Below, piece by piece: positions 53,493-62,201 of a stretch of DNA of 64,000 bases. Each line of letters starts with the position of its first letter. Positions within the stretch are counted from its first letter, which is position 1. This DNA comes from G963701675 sp963701675 (GTDB lineage: Bacteria > Planctomycetota > Planctomycetia > Gemmatales > Gemmataceae): contig OY969623.1 in NCBI GenBank assembly GCA_963701675.1, forward strand, positions 806,001-870,000, read 5' to 3'. The notes under the pieces were generated by a model. The model did not search any database and was not told where the DNA came from. It worked only from the letters and a program-made list of their open reading frames with translations. The translations under genes were made by a program, and so were the position numbers.

Positions 53493-54074
53493 TTACGGAA
53501 CAATTGGGTTTTGCGCGGGAGGATTTGGCAGCATGGGCGTGTCCGCCTTCGCGGGCGCCGGGATAGGACGTTTGTCGCCGTTCTTGGTCTCTTCACCGAG
53601 ATCTGGTTTTGATGCTTCGGAACCTGGCACGAATGAGCGCAGATAACGTGCCATCGCCCACGATTCTTCGAGCGCAAGCGTACCGCGGAAGGCCGGCATC
53701 ACGGCGCCGCGGCCCTCGAGGATTGCTCGCGCAAATTGTGCGTCGGTCCGCGTCGCCTGCCATCGGCCGTTGGTGAGGTCAGGTACGTCGGGAACATCCC
53801 AGACACCTCGGCCATCCACACCGTGGCATCGAATGCAATAACGGTTATAGCGCGCCGCCATCACGCGAGCTTCTTGTTCCGGGCTTCGGTGCCAGTACCA
53901 GTCGCCGCCCAGGTCTCCGGCGATGTATGCACCATCCGCAATTTCCTTGTTCGCGTGTTTCGCTTTGAATGGTCGCCATGGCCCCGCAGCATGCACTTCC
54001 ACAAGGATCAACAACATTCCAGCGGTTGCAATTCCGGCAAGGCACCACCAAGGCGTTTGCTTTGTAAATCCCAT
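53493..54074 (-). CDS. Membrane-anchored monoheme cytochrome c
   Basis: 193 residues with an N-terminal anchor or signal (WWCLAGIATAGMLLILVEVHA). The cytochrome c domain has YCIRCHGVDGRGVWDVPDVPDLT, GRGAVMPAF (methionine ligand) and LEESWAMARYLRSF. It is closest to small class I cytochromes that accept electrons from a dehydrogenase or the bc1-type complex. A charged Pro-rich tail ends it. It is convergent with the CHRD gene, 24 bp apart. Confidence 0.86.
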   Translation of the reverse strand: MGFTKQTPWWCLAGIATAGMLLILVEVHAAGPWRPFKAKHANKEIADGAYIAGDLGGDWYWHRSPEQEARVMAARYNRYCIRCHGVDGRGVWDVPDVPDLTNGRWQATRTDAQFARAILEGRGAVMPAFRGTLALEESWAMARYLRSFVPGSEASKPDLGEETKNGDKRPIPAPAKADTPMLPNPPAQNPIVP

Positions 54075-54198
54075 AACCTATCGCCCTTACTGTCAAACGA
54101 GAGATTTGCGAGATCGAACGGCGCCCGAAGCGCAGACGCTAACCTGTTATCTCACGTATCGGATAGGTAAGACCCGCGCATCCAGTATTTCCAGCAAA

Positions 54199-55494
54199 CT
54201 AACCTCGCACTGCCCATTGGAGAAGTTCGCGAATCTTGGGCGTTTTGCCCTGTGAGAGGATGCCGATGCGAAAGACCCGGCCGGCCGCCCAGACACATAC
54301 GACGGTGATCGCCAACACACCGGCGACGCCCGCAATCGGCTGCCACACCGGCAAATCCGGGTTGAGAGCCATGCGAAACGGCATGATCATCGGTGTCATG
54401 AACGGGACCAGGGACAGCACCGTCGCCCAAGTGCTGTTCGGGTCTTCCAGCATCGTGAACCAAATGAACATCGGTACCATGATTACCAATGTGATTGGCA
54501 TTACGAGGCCCTGTGCATCTTTGATGTCCGAGCAGGCGGCGCCGACGGCGCCGAAGAGGGAGCCGAACAGAAGGACGGCGAGAATTTGATAGACGATAAA
54601 CCAACCGCCGATTCGAAAGGGTATGTGCTGGGTCGCGCCGTAATACTCGGAAACAAGATAACCGCCGAGCATGTATAGGGCGATCATGGTGACCGATACC
54701 GCCACGTTCGCCAGCAATTTGCCCATCATCAATTGAAACGGATTCACGCTTCCCAACAGCACTTCCGCGATACGCTGTTGCTTTTCTTCCAGGGTGCCTT
54801 GGAGCATGTATTGTGACATCATGATGGCCAGCATCATCAGTCCCATCACGCCGAGCGGCACGAAAATCTGAAACCCCTTCGCGCTGACTTCCGCATCCTT
54901 GACTTTGCCGTCCGGCGTTCGTTCATAGAGGTTCATTCCCTTGATGGTGACCGGGACTTGGGTTTTTTTCACTTGTTCCGGGTTGAGTCCTTCGTCTTTC
55001 ATGCGGCGCCTCTGCACCACACGGTTGACGGCGTTCTCAAACCAACGGCTTTCGCCACTAACCGTGACTTTTTGGGAATGGAATGAGATCTCGTGAGGCG
55101 TTGCGGTCAGTACATCTTCCGGAATTTCCAGAAAGCCAAAAATCTCTTCACGTCGCGTACGGTCGGAGAGTGCCACGCGCGTGTCTTCCGGTGAGCTTCC
55201 CGTTGGCACCTTTTCAAGGACATACTTAGGTGAGGTTTGCTTGCCGGTCTCGCGATCGAAGATGTATTTCTGATTTCTGTCTTCGGCAACTTGTTGGAGA
55301 TCGTCAAAAAGCGCGTTGCTTCGGTCTACGATCACGAAGGTTCGTTCGCCGGTATCGGTTTTTTCCTTGAGCAACTTCGGAATGAAAATGCTCGCGACAA
55401 TCATCAACGGCAAAAACACCAGGCCGATGATGAAACCTTTCGTCCCCACGCTGGCTATGTAGTCGCGTTTCGCGACGACGAAGATCTTACGCAT
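54199..55494 (-). CDS. ABC transporter permease, NatB/ABC-2 type
   Basis: 431 residues from ATG 55494, which overlaps the ATPase stop by 8 bp (ATGCGTAA). The N-terminal KIFVVAKRDYIASVGTKGF and first helix are followed by an extracytoplasmic loop of about 130 residues. Five more helices follow (MGLMMLAIMMSQYMLQGTLEEKQQRI with the LEEK coupling motif, then GAVGAACSDIKDAQGLVMPI). The frame is open upstream to 55743 but without homology. With the ATPase it forms a probable exporter like NatAB (Na+ efflux) or a related ABC-2 exporter; the substrate is unknown. Confidence 0.9.
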   Translation of the reverse strand: MRKIFVVAKRDYIASVGTKGFIIGLVFLPLMIVASIFIPKLLKEKTDTGERTFVIVDRSNALFDDLQQVAEDRNQKYIFDRETGKQTSPKYVLEKVPTGSSPEDTRVALSDRTRREEIFGFLEIPEDVLTATPHEISFHSQKVTVSGESRWFENAVNRVVQRRRMKDEGLNPEQVKKTQVPVTIKGMNLYERTPDGKVKDAEVSAKGFQIFVPLGVMGLMMLAIMMSQYMLQGTLEEKQQRIAEVLLGSVNPFQLMMGKLLANVAVSVTMIALYMLGGYLVSEYYGATQHIPFRIGGWFIVYQILAVLLFGSLFGAVGAACSDIKDAQGLVMPITLVIMVPMFIWFTMLEDPNSTWATVLSLVPFMTPMIMPFRMALNPDLPVWQPIAGVAGVLAITVVCVWAAGRVFRIGILSQGKTPKIRELLQWAVRG

Positions 55495-56404
55495 GGATTT
55501 CTTCTTTCTCGTCCGTGGGCTTGGCAATGCGAACAAAAATGTCGTGGAGTGAAGGGCGGACGACCTCGAAACGCTCGAGTGGAGCCCGAGCGACAAGTTC
55601 TTGAATGATGACCTGCGGATCGAAACCGTGCTGAATCCGTAATTCCTTCTCACGTCCGTAATCGTTGACCCGGAGGACGCCCGGGATTCCGTTGAAAGTT
55701 CCGTTGGTTCCGCGTGTGCGGATGCGAATGGTGTCTTCGCCAAATTGTGCCTGAATGGCTTCGAGCGTTCCGTCGAGCACTTTCTTGCCGCGATAGATCA
55801 TGAAAATCGTGTCGCACATTTGCTCGGCGACTTTCATGTCGTGGGTCGAAAAGATGATGGTGGCCCCTTGAGTGCGTAAATCGAGAATGACGTCCTTGAG
55901 CGCTTCCATGTTGACCGGGTCGAGGCCGCTGAAGGGTTCGTCGAGAATCACGAGTTCCGGTCGGGCCACGACGGCGCCGATGAATTGCACCTTCTGAGCC
56001 ATGCCCTTGGAAAGCGTTTCGATTCGTTTGTCCGCCCACGCGGCCAATCCCAGGCGCTCCAGCCATTTGTCGATGTCCGATTTGGTGTTCCGCGCGCCTT
56101 TTAGTTCCGCGTAGTAGCGAAGGATGGCGCGAACTTTCATTTTCTTGTATAGCCCACGCTCTTCCGGCAGATAGCCGACGCGATCATCGGCAGCGGTGCC
56201 ATGGTCGCGACCCAACACCGTGACTTTGCCGCTGTCCGGGTAAAGGATGCGGAGGACCATGCGCAGCGTGGTGGTCTTGCCCGAACCGTTGGGCCCGATG
56301 AAACCGTAGACGGTGCCGACGGGCACCGCCAAATCGAGGTTATCTACGGCAACGTGGTTGCGAAAGGTTTTCGTGACACCGGTGAGTTCGATGGCATAGC
56401 TCAT
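55487..56404 (-). CDS. ABC transporter ATP-binding protein, NatA-type
   Basis: 305 residues from ATG 56404 (GGAGCG upstream). It has Walker A GPNGSGKTTT, Q-loop, signature LSKGMAQKVQF (S is usual in LSGG, here LSKG), Walker B LVILDEPFSGLDPVN and H-loop STHDMK. A C-terminal regulatory domain follows, about residues 225-305. It powers the permease encoded immediately downstream. The frame upstream to 56509 has no homology. Confidence 0.93.
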   Translation of the reverse strand: MSYAIELTGVTKTFRNHVAVDNLDLAVPVGTVYGFIGPNGSGKTTTLRMVLRILYPDSGKVTVLGRDHGTAADDRVGYLPEERGLYKKMKVRAILRYYAELKGARNTKSDIDKWLERLGLAAWADKRIETLSKGMAQKVQFIGAVVARPELVILDEPFSGLDPVNMEALKDVILDLRTQGATIIFSTHDMKVAEQMCDTIFMIYRGKKVLDGTLEAIQAQFGEDTIRIRTRGTNGTFNGIPGVLRVNDYGREKELRIQHGFDPQVIIQELVARAPLERFEVVRPSLHDIFVRIAKPTDEKEEIHA

Positions 56405-56545
56405 GTTGGATATTTCGCTCCTCCGTCGTGAGAATTTCAGTTGATCATGGTAATCGATAGATGTGCTTTCGAGAAATGAGTTGGTACGGGCCGACGCGGC
56501 CAGGGACAAGACTCACGCGGAGAGGGACGAAACGCGAAACCATGC

Positions 56546-56575
56546 TTGACAATGGGGTGAATCTAGATGTATACA
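56546..56575 (+). promoter_or_regulatory. Promoter of imuA-imuB, with a palindrome over the -10 box
   Basis: TTGACA (56546-56551), 18 bp, TATACA (56570-56575). The palindrome ATGTATACAT (56567-56576) covers the -10 box, flanked by CTA and TAG. That placement suits an SOS repressor. It resembles the recA element (CTA...TAG enclosing TGTAyAC) but with different spacing. Confidence 0.55.
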
Positions 56576-56633
56576 TTAGTACACTTATGGCATGGAAGCA
56601 AGCGGCGTCAGCTGTAATGGGGCAGGACTAATT

Positions 56634-57401
56634 ATGTCACCGCAGTCCGCGTCCAACACGAAATTCCCCAGCCCGGAGCGCCAGCGACGGAACGTCGCAC
56701 CCGCACGCTCGGAAATTCTCCGCGATCTCGCCGAGCGGATTCAAAAGATGGAAGTTCGCTCCCATGCGCCGGACCGCGCAGGCATTTCGCTCGGCTTCTC
56801 GGCTCTGGATGAATTCATACCGGATCGTCATCTGCCCGCCGGAGCGATTGTGGAATTATTGTCGGCGGCCGACGGAGCAGGGGCTTGGACATTGGCGTTG
56901 CTGATGGCCCGGCAAGCATACCAAGAGCACAAAGTGCTGGTGATCGCTGACGCCGAGAGAAATTTCTATCCGCCGGCGGCGAAACGGCTGGGATTGGATT
57001 TTGAACGACTGATGGTGGTCCATCCGTGCACCTCACAGGATCTTTTGGCCGCGTTGGACCAATCGCTGCGCTGTCCGGCCGTCGGAGCAGTGGTCAGTTG
57101 GTGTGATCCGTTGCCGACGGTGAATTATCGCCGTCTTCAGCTGGCTGCCGAAGCAGGCGGCGGCACAGGGTTTTTTCTTCGGCCGGGAAAAGCGGCGCGG
57201 TCGCCTTCCTTTGCCTTTCTTCGTTTGCTGATTTCGCCGGTCCCCGTGATCGATTCTGCACGGCGCTTGCATGTCGATGTGCTCCGCTGTCGCAGAGGAA
57301 AAACGGCATCTTCTTTGATTCTGGAGATCGATGATGAAACGGGTGATGTGCGTCTACCTGCCCCATTGGCCGCTGCAACGACTGTGGCACGAGCACAGTG
57401 A
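56634..57401 (+). CDS. imuA: ImuA-like RecA-fold mutasome protein
   Basis: 255 residues of the ImuA/SulA-like group. The domain contains GISLGFSALDEFIPDRHLPAGAIVELL, then DGAGAWTLALLMARQA at the P-loop position (no GKT), LVIADAERNFYPPAAKRLG and VVSWCDPLPTVNYRRLQLAAE. The P-loop lacks Lys and Thr, as is usual in this family, so it should not hydrolyse ATP like RecA. ATG 56634 follows GCAGGA; the ATG at 56592 lies too close to the promoter. The gene overlaps imuB by 71 bp. ImuA works with ImuB and DnaE2 in damage-induced mutagenesis. Confidence 0.88.
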   Translation: MSPQSASNTKFPSPERQRRNVAPARSEILRDLAERIQKMEVRSHAPDRAGISLGFSALDEFIPDRHLPAGAIVELLSAADGAGAWTLALLMARQAYQEHKVLVIADAERNFYPPAAKRLGLDFERLMVVHPCTSQDLLAALDQSLRCPAVGAVVSWCDPLPTVNYRRLQLAAEAGGGTGFFLRPGKAARSPSFAFLRLLISPVPVIDSARRLHVDVLRCRRGKTASSLILEIDDETGDVRLPAPLAAATTVARAQ

Positions 57402-58881
57402 GTTGCGGAAGAAACCGGTGGTTTTGTCGATTCCTCGGCCGGCCAAGGGATCGGAAGTGGTCCTGTGTTGTGCCCGCGCAGTCCGAACCGGGGTTCGTCC
57501 GGGAATGCCTGTGGCCGAGGCCTTGGCCTTGCAACCGCAGCTTCACGTTCAGGACATGGAACCCGAGCGCGACATCGTCGCTTTGAAACGCCTGGCGGAA
57601 TGGATGGAACGTTTCAGTCCGGTGGTTTCTCTCGAAGAAGGGCCGAACCCACAAAGCTTACTCGTCGACATCACGGGTTGCGCCGCTTGTTTTCACGGAG
57701 AGAACAAGTTAGTGGAGCGTGCGGAACGTGAGTTGCGAAATCGGACCTGGACCGCCCGCATTGCCGGGGCCGATACCGTCGGCGCCGCTTGGGGACTAGC
57801 GCATTTCGCTTTGCCCAAAAGCTCCCGTATCGAAATGGATCTCGAAGAACTCCCCATTGCGGCTTTGCGTCTGCCGGCCGAGGCCATTCACGTTTTGTTG
57901 CAACTGGGGATTGAGCGAGTACATCAGTTGATGGCTTTACCTCGTTCCAGTTTGCCGGCCCGTTTCGGAGAGATTTTGCTCGCCCGGCTCGATCAGGCGT
58001 TCGGGCGGATACCGGAAGTCATCCATCCCCATCGACCTGCACCGGAAACCTTCGCGGTCTATCCATTCGAGTATGCCACGGACCGAATGGAAGCGTTAAA
58101 CCTCGCCCTCGATCATTTGACAGAACGCATCCATTCCATTTTGCAAAGTCGAAATCGCGGCGCCCGGCGGATCGAGTGTTGGTTGTATCACGAAACCGCC
58201 GAGCCGCGGCGAATTGAAACCGCATTGTTTCGGCCGAGCCGGTGCGTGGAACACTTGCGGATGTTGCTTCGTGCGCAACTCGAACGAGTGCAACTCTCGG
58301 AACCGGTCGCTTCTGTATGTCTGCGCGTCACCCAAGCGGAACCGCTTTCCGACACCCAGGCCGATTTCTTCGACGCCGACCGGTTGAATCAAGAGAAAGC
58401 CCTGGCGGACTTGATCGACCGGCTCAGCGGCCGACTCGGCCTTGCGGCGGTAACCCGTCCCACCCTGGTGCCGGACCCGCAGCCGGAATACGCCTATCGA
58501 TTCGATCCATTGATTCAAACCAGAGATGTCAGAGCCGCGACCGTTAGGGAGCGGACCACTAAGAAGCGGCGATCGAAACCGCTTCCTTACAGTCGCGGTT
58601 CCGAAAAACTTCCGAAACGACCATTGCGGTTTTGGTCGACGCCGTTGCCAGTCGAGGTGATGTCCGTCGTGCCGGAAGGACCGCCGCTGCGGCTGCGGTG
58701 GGCGAAACAAGATTATCGCATCATTCAGACATGGGGGCCGGAACGAATCGAAACCGGATGGTGGCGCGGCCTGGATGTGCACCGAGATTACTACGTCGCA
58801 GCAACTCACACCGGCGCCCGCTTCTGGCTCTTCCGCCGGCATGAAGACGGTCGATGGTTCGTGCAGGGGTGTTATGAGTGA
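57331..58881 (+). CDS. imuB: ImuB-like Y-family polymerase homolog
   Basis: 516 residues: fingers/palm (about 1-180, MKRVMCVYLPHWPLQRLW), thumb, little finger (about 235-350) and a C-terminal domain (RLRWAKQDYRIIQTWGPERI, GWWRGLDVHRDYYVAATHTGARFWLF, DUF6504-like from memory). The metal-binding carboxylates of active Y-family polymerases are missing near the N-terminus, as in other ImuB proteins that are inactive adaptors. A 70-bp palindromic element is inserted in frame between the little finger and the C-terminal domain. It starts inside imuA (71-bp overlap) and is followed 125 bp later by dnaE2. Confidence 0.9.
   Translation: MMKRVMCVYLPHWPLQRLWHEHSELRKKPVVLSIPRPAKGSEVVLCCARAVRTGVRPGMPVAEALALQPQLHVQDMEPERDIVALKRLAEWMERFSPVVSLEEGPNPQSLLVDITGCAACFHGENKLVERAERELRNRTWTARIAGADTVGAAWGLAHFALPKSSRIEMDLEELPIAALRLPAEAIHVLLQLGIERVHQLMALPRSSLPARFGEILLARLDQAFGRIPEVIHPHRPAPETFAVYPFEYATDRMEALNLALDHLTERIHSILQSRNRGARRIECWLYHETAEPRRIETALFRPSRCVEHLRMLLRAQLERVQLSEPVASVCLRVTQAEPLSDTQADFFDADRLNQEKALADLIDRLSGRLGLAAVTRPTLVPDPQPEYAYRFDPLIQTRDVRAATVRERTTKKRRSKPLPYSRGSEKLPKRPLRFWSTPLPVEVMSVVPEGPPLRLRWAKQDYRIIQTWGPERIETGWWRGLDVHRDYYVAATHTGARFWLFRRHEDGRWFVQGCYE
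58532..58601. repeat. In-frame palindromic element in imuB (PLPxxRGS type)
   Basis: Left arm 58532-58554 (GAGCCGCGACCGTTAG and GGAGCGG) and right arm 58579-58601 (CCGCTTCCTTACAG and TCGCGGTTC) are complementary at 19 of 23 positions, with a 24-bp loop. The plus strand reads PLPYSRGS and the minus strand PLPNGRGS, both in phase. I recall PLPNGRGS as a common spurious peptide across planctomycete genomes, which suggests a dispersed family. Confidence 0.8.
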
Positions 58882-58888
58882 AAGGGCC

Positions 58889-58960
58889 GTTTAGCCGTCG
58901 CTCTCAGAGCGGCGCGGGCGGCATTGACAAGTCACCCGGCTCCGAGCGTCGGGGCTAAAC
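58889..58960. repeat. Intergenic palindromic element between imuB and dnaE2
   Basis: Arms GTTTAGCCGTCGCTC (58889-58903) and GAGCGTCGGGGCTAAAC (58944-58960) are complementary with a two-base bulge. The interior contains CACCCGGCTCCGAG. I recall similar GTTTAGCCCCGACGCTC elements as frequent planctomycete intergenic repeats. It could stabilise or terminate the imuAB transcript before dnaE2. Confidence 0.6.
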
Positions 58961-59006
58961 ACCATTGGACACAATCAAGGATGGTACAAGAAATTATTGA
59001 CCATCC

Positions 59007-62000
59007 ATGCCTGAACCACCGCAGTATCCGAAGCGCATCCCCATTTGGAAGCGGTCGGCCGATGGTAAATCGAACGGTCGACCGGTTGTTCGTACTCGTT
59101 ACGCCGAGTTGCGATGCAAGACGAATTTTTCGTTCTTGCAAGGCGCATCGCATCCCGACGAATTAGCCAAGCAGGCGGCAGAGCTGGGTTACACAGCGCT
59201 GGCCATCACCGATTTGAACTCGTTAGCCGGAGTGGTGCGAGCCCATGTCGCGGCCAAGGCGGTGGGGTTGAAGGTGCTGATCGGCGCGGAGATCACGCCG
59301 GAAGATGCGCCGCCGGTTCTTCTGTACGCGCCGACCATCGCCGCTTATCGCCGCTTGTCTCGCCTCATCACGCGCGGCCGGCGCTCGGCGGAGAAAGGGG
59401 AATCACACCTCACTCTCGATGACGTCGCCGAACACGCGGACGGGTTGCTGGCGGCGGTCGTATTGCCCGAAACTTCCCTTACTGTCGACCCACTCATGCG
59501 TTACCGCGACATCTTCGGCGACCGTTGTCATGTAGCGGCCTCCCTGCATCGCGGCGCTGATGACGATGCCTCGCTGGAAGACTTCGCGACTTTGGCGCGA
59601 AAAGCAAGCATGCCGTTGGTGGCCAACAACGACGTGCACTATCACACTCCCGATCGGCGTCATTTGCATGATGTCGTTACTGCCATCCGCCTCGGCGTAA
59701 CGGTGCCGGAGTTGGGGGCGATGCGTTTTCCCAACAGCGAACGCTATCTGAAATCTCCGGAAGAGATGGCGGAACGGTTCGCCCGTTTTCCCCAAGCCAT
59801 CGCCCATGGCGTGGAGCTCGCCTCACGTTGCACTTTCTCGCTCGATGAATTGCGTTACGAATATCCCGAAGAGCTATGTCCGCCCGGTATGACTCCGCCG
59901 CAGTACCTGGCCGAAATAACGTGGAAAGGAGCGGCCAAGCGTTACCCGAACGGCATTCCGGAAAAAGTAACCGACTTACTTCAACGCGAACTTCGTCTCA
60001 TAGAGGAATTGCGTTACGAAGCGTATTTCCTGACCGTATGGGACCTAGTCGAATTTGCCCGTGCTCGGGACATTCTTTGTCAGGGTCGAGGATCCGCCGC
60101 CAACTCGGCCGTATGTTTTTGCCTCGGTATTACTTCGGTCGATCCCGACCGCAGCGATGTGCTTTTCGAACGTTTTGTCAGCCGGGAGCGGGCGGAGGCG
60201 CCGGATATCGACGTCGATTTCGAGCATGAACGTCGTGAAGAAGTATTGCAATACGTTTATCAGAAGTATGGGCGAGACCGCGCCGGCATCACGGCGGTAG
60301 TTATTACCTATCGACCGCGGTCCGCCGTCCGCGACGTCGGCAAAGCCTTGGGGTTGTCGCTCGATCGCGTGGATCGGCTTGCCAAAGTCCTCGACCCCTA
60401 CGCCGAAAACGATTTGTCGACACGGCTGCGCGAAGCCGGGTTAGACCCGGAATCACCCGCGGCCGATCAACTCGTTCGGTTGGTGAAGGAGTTATTGGGA
60501 TTTCCTCGACATCTTTCGCAGCATGTGGGTGGTTTCGTTATCACCCACGGCCCGCTTTCCGAGCTGGTCCCCATCGAAAATGCCGCCATGCCCGATCGCA
60601 CCGTCATCCAATGGGACAAGGATGATCTCGATTCGCTCGGCATTCTCAAAGTGGATTGCCTGGCACTGGGCATGTTGACGGCGATCCATAAGTGCTTTGC
60701 CCTGGTGACGCACCATCACGAGGTCGAATGGACGTTGGCTTCGGTGCCGGCCGAGGATTCCGCCGTTTATGACATGATTTGCCGGGCCGACACGGTCGGT
60801 GTCTTTCAGATTGAAAGCCGCGCTCAAATGAGCATGTTGCCGCGATTGCGGCCGAGAAACTTTTACGACCTCGTGGTGGAAGTGGCCATCGTCCGGCCGG
60901 GACCGATCCAGGGCGGCATGGTTCATCCCTACCTGCGTCGCCGCAACGGTGAAGAACTGGTGACTTATCCCAGCCCGGCCGTCGAGGAAGTACTGCATAA
61001 AACTCTGGGCGTACCGTTGTTTCAGGAACAAGTCATGCGGCTGGCGATGGTCGCCGCGGGTTTTAGCGCGGGTGAGGCGGATCAACTCCGGCGCGCGATG
61101 GGCGCCTGGCGACGGCCGGGGCTGATCGAACAATTTCGCTCCAAGCTTCGTGACGGCATGGTGTCACGCGGTTTGCCGGCCGAATTCGCCGAGCAACTGT
61201 ATCAACAGGTACGCGGTTTCGGGGAATATGGTTTCCCCGAGGCGCACGCGGCCAGCTTCGCCTTGCTTGCCTACGTTTCGGCCTGGCTAAAGTGCTATTA
61301 TCCCGCGGCGTTCACCGCAGCGATCTTGAACAGCCTACCGATGGGCTTCTACGCGCCGGCCCAACTCGTCCGCGATGCCCAGGAACACGGTGTAGAAGTT
61401 CGGCCCGTGGATGTGAACCACAGCGAATGGGACTGCACACTGGAGAAACCGGCGCTTCGACTTGGTTTTCGCCTCATCCGAGGTCTTCTCGAAACGGCGG
61501 CCCGGTCTCTGGTCGAAACACGGCAGCTTCGGCCGTTTCGTTCTGTCGCGGATTTTTCTCGACGTACTCGACTCGGCCGATCCATCCTGTTGCGGCTCGC
61601 GGGCGCCGACGCGTTCCACTCACTCGGACTAAGCCGCCGTGAGGCGCAATGGCATGTCCTTTCCACTGGCGAAGAGCTGCCGCTATTCGAACAGGTCGAC
61701 GTCGACCAAGAAACGACTCCATCGTTAGCGGAAATGTCATTGGATCAACACGTGGTCGCGGATTACCATAGTGTCGGCTTATCGCTGAAGGCTCACCCCG
61801 TCAGTCTGGTACGGACGGAATTAACCAACCTGGGAATCTTGAAAGCCTGCGAACTGGATGCTCAACCCGATCGATCCCATGTTCGTGTTGCCGGCCTGGT
61901 GATTGTTCGGCAGCGCCCGGGCACCTCGAAGGGTACGATCTTCATCACCATTGAAGACGAAACCGGCATCGTCAATCTCGTCGTGTGGAATCACATGTGC

Positions 62001-62156
62001 CAGCGTTATCGCATGGTAGTCCGCGGTGCCGCGGCAATGGTAGCTCATGGCCGGCTCGAGCGAGCCAACAACGTGACTCATGTCATCGTGACGCATTTGG
62101 AAGACCTGTCCGACTGGCTTTCTGCAATCCACAACCGATCCCGCGATTTTCGTTGA
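59007..62156 (+). CDS. dnaE2: Error-prone DNA polymerase DnaE2
   Basis: A C-family polymerase for translesion synthesis. It is 1049 residues and intact. It has a PHP domain at the N-terminus (YAELRCKTNFSFLQGASHPDEL), the palm catalytic region around PDIDVDFEHERREEVLQYVY (Asp pair in DIDVDF), VGVFQIESRAQMSML, fingers and an OB domain at the end (GTSKGTIFITIEDETGIVNLVVW). The length, the lack of a C-terminal tau-binding extension and the imuA-imuB neighbours separate it from the replicative DnaE1. The ribosome-binding site is weak. It is separated from imuB by 125 bp that hold a palindromic repeat. Confidence 0.95.
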   Translation: MPEPPQYPKRIPIWKRSADGKSNGRPVVRTRYAELRCKTNFSFLQGASHPDELAKQAAELGYTALAITDLNSLAGVVRAHVAAKAVGLKVLIGAEITPEDAPPVLLYAPTIAAYRRLSRLITRGRRSAEKGESHLTLDDVAEHADGLLAAVVLPETSLTVDPLMRYRDIFGDRCHVAASLHRGADDDASLEDFATLARKASMPLVANNDVHYHTPDRRHLHDVVTAIRLGVTVPELGAMRFPNSERYLKSPEEMAERFARFPQAIAHGVELASRCTFSLDELRYEYPEELCPPGMTPPQYLAEITWKGAAKRYPNGIPEKVTDLLQRELRLIEELRYEAYFLTVWDLVEFARARDILCQGRGSAANSAVCFCLGITSVDPDRSDVLFERFVSRERAEAPDIDVDFEHERREEVLQYVYQKYGRDRAGITAVVITYRPRSAVRDVGKALGLSLDRVDRLAKVLDPYAENDLSTRLREAGLDPESPAADQLVRLVKELLGFPRHLSQHVGGFVITHGPLSELVPIENAAMPDRTVIQWDKDDLDSLGILKVDCLALGMLTAIHKCFALVTHHHEVEWTLASVPAEDSAVYDMICRADTVGVFQIESRAQMSMLPRLRPRNFYDLVVEVAIVRPGPIQGGMVHPYLRRRNGEELVTYPSPAVEEVLHKTLGVPLFQEQVMRLAMVAAGFSAGEADQLRRAMGAWRRPGLIEQFRSKLRDGMVSRGLPAEFAEQLYQQVRGFGEYGFPEAHAASFALLAYVSAWLKCYYPAAFTAAILNSLPMGFYAPAQLVRDAQEHGVEVRPVDVNHSEWDCTLEKPALRLGFRLIRGLLETAARSLVETRQLRPFRSVADFSRRTRLGRSILLRLAGADAFHSLGLSRREAQWHVLSTGEELPLFEQVDVDQETTPSLAEMSLDQHVVADYHSVGLSLKAHPVSLVRTELTNLGILKACELDAQPDRSHVRVAGLVIVRQRPGTSKGTIFITIEDETGIVNLVVWNHMCQRYRMVVRGAAAMVAHGRLERANNVTHVIVTHLEDLSDWLSAIHNRSRDFR

Positions 62157-62201
62157 TCGCATTCACTCGCAGGTCGATACGGGCGCTGATAAACTGTAAA
62201 C

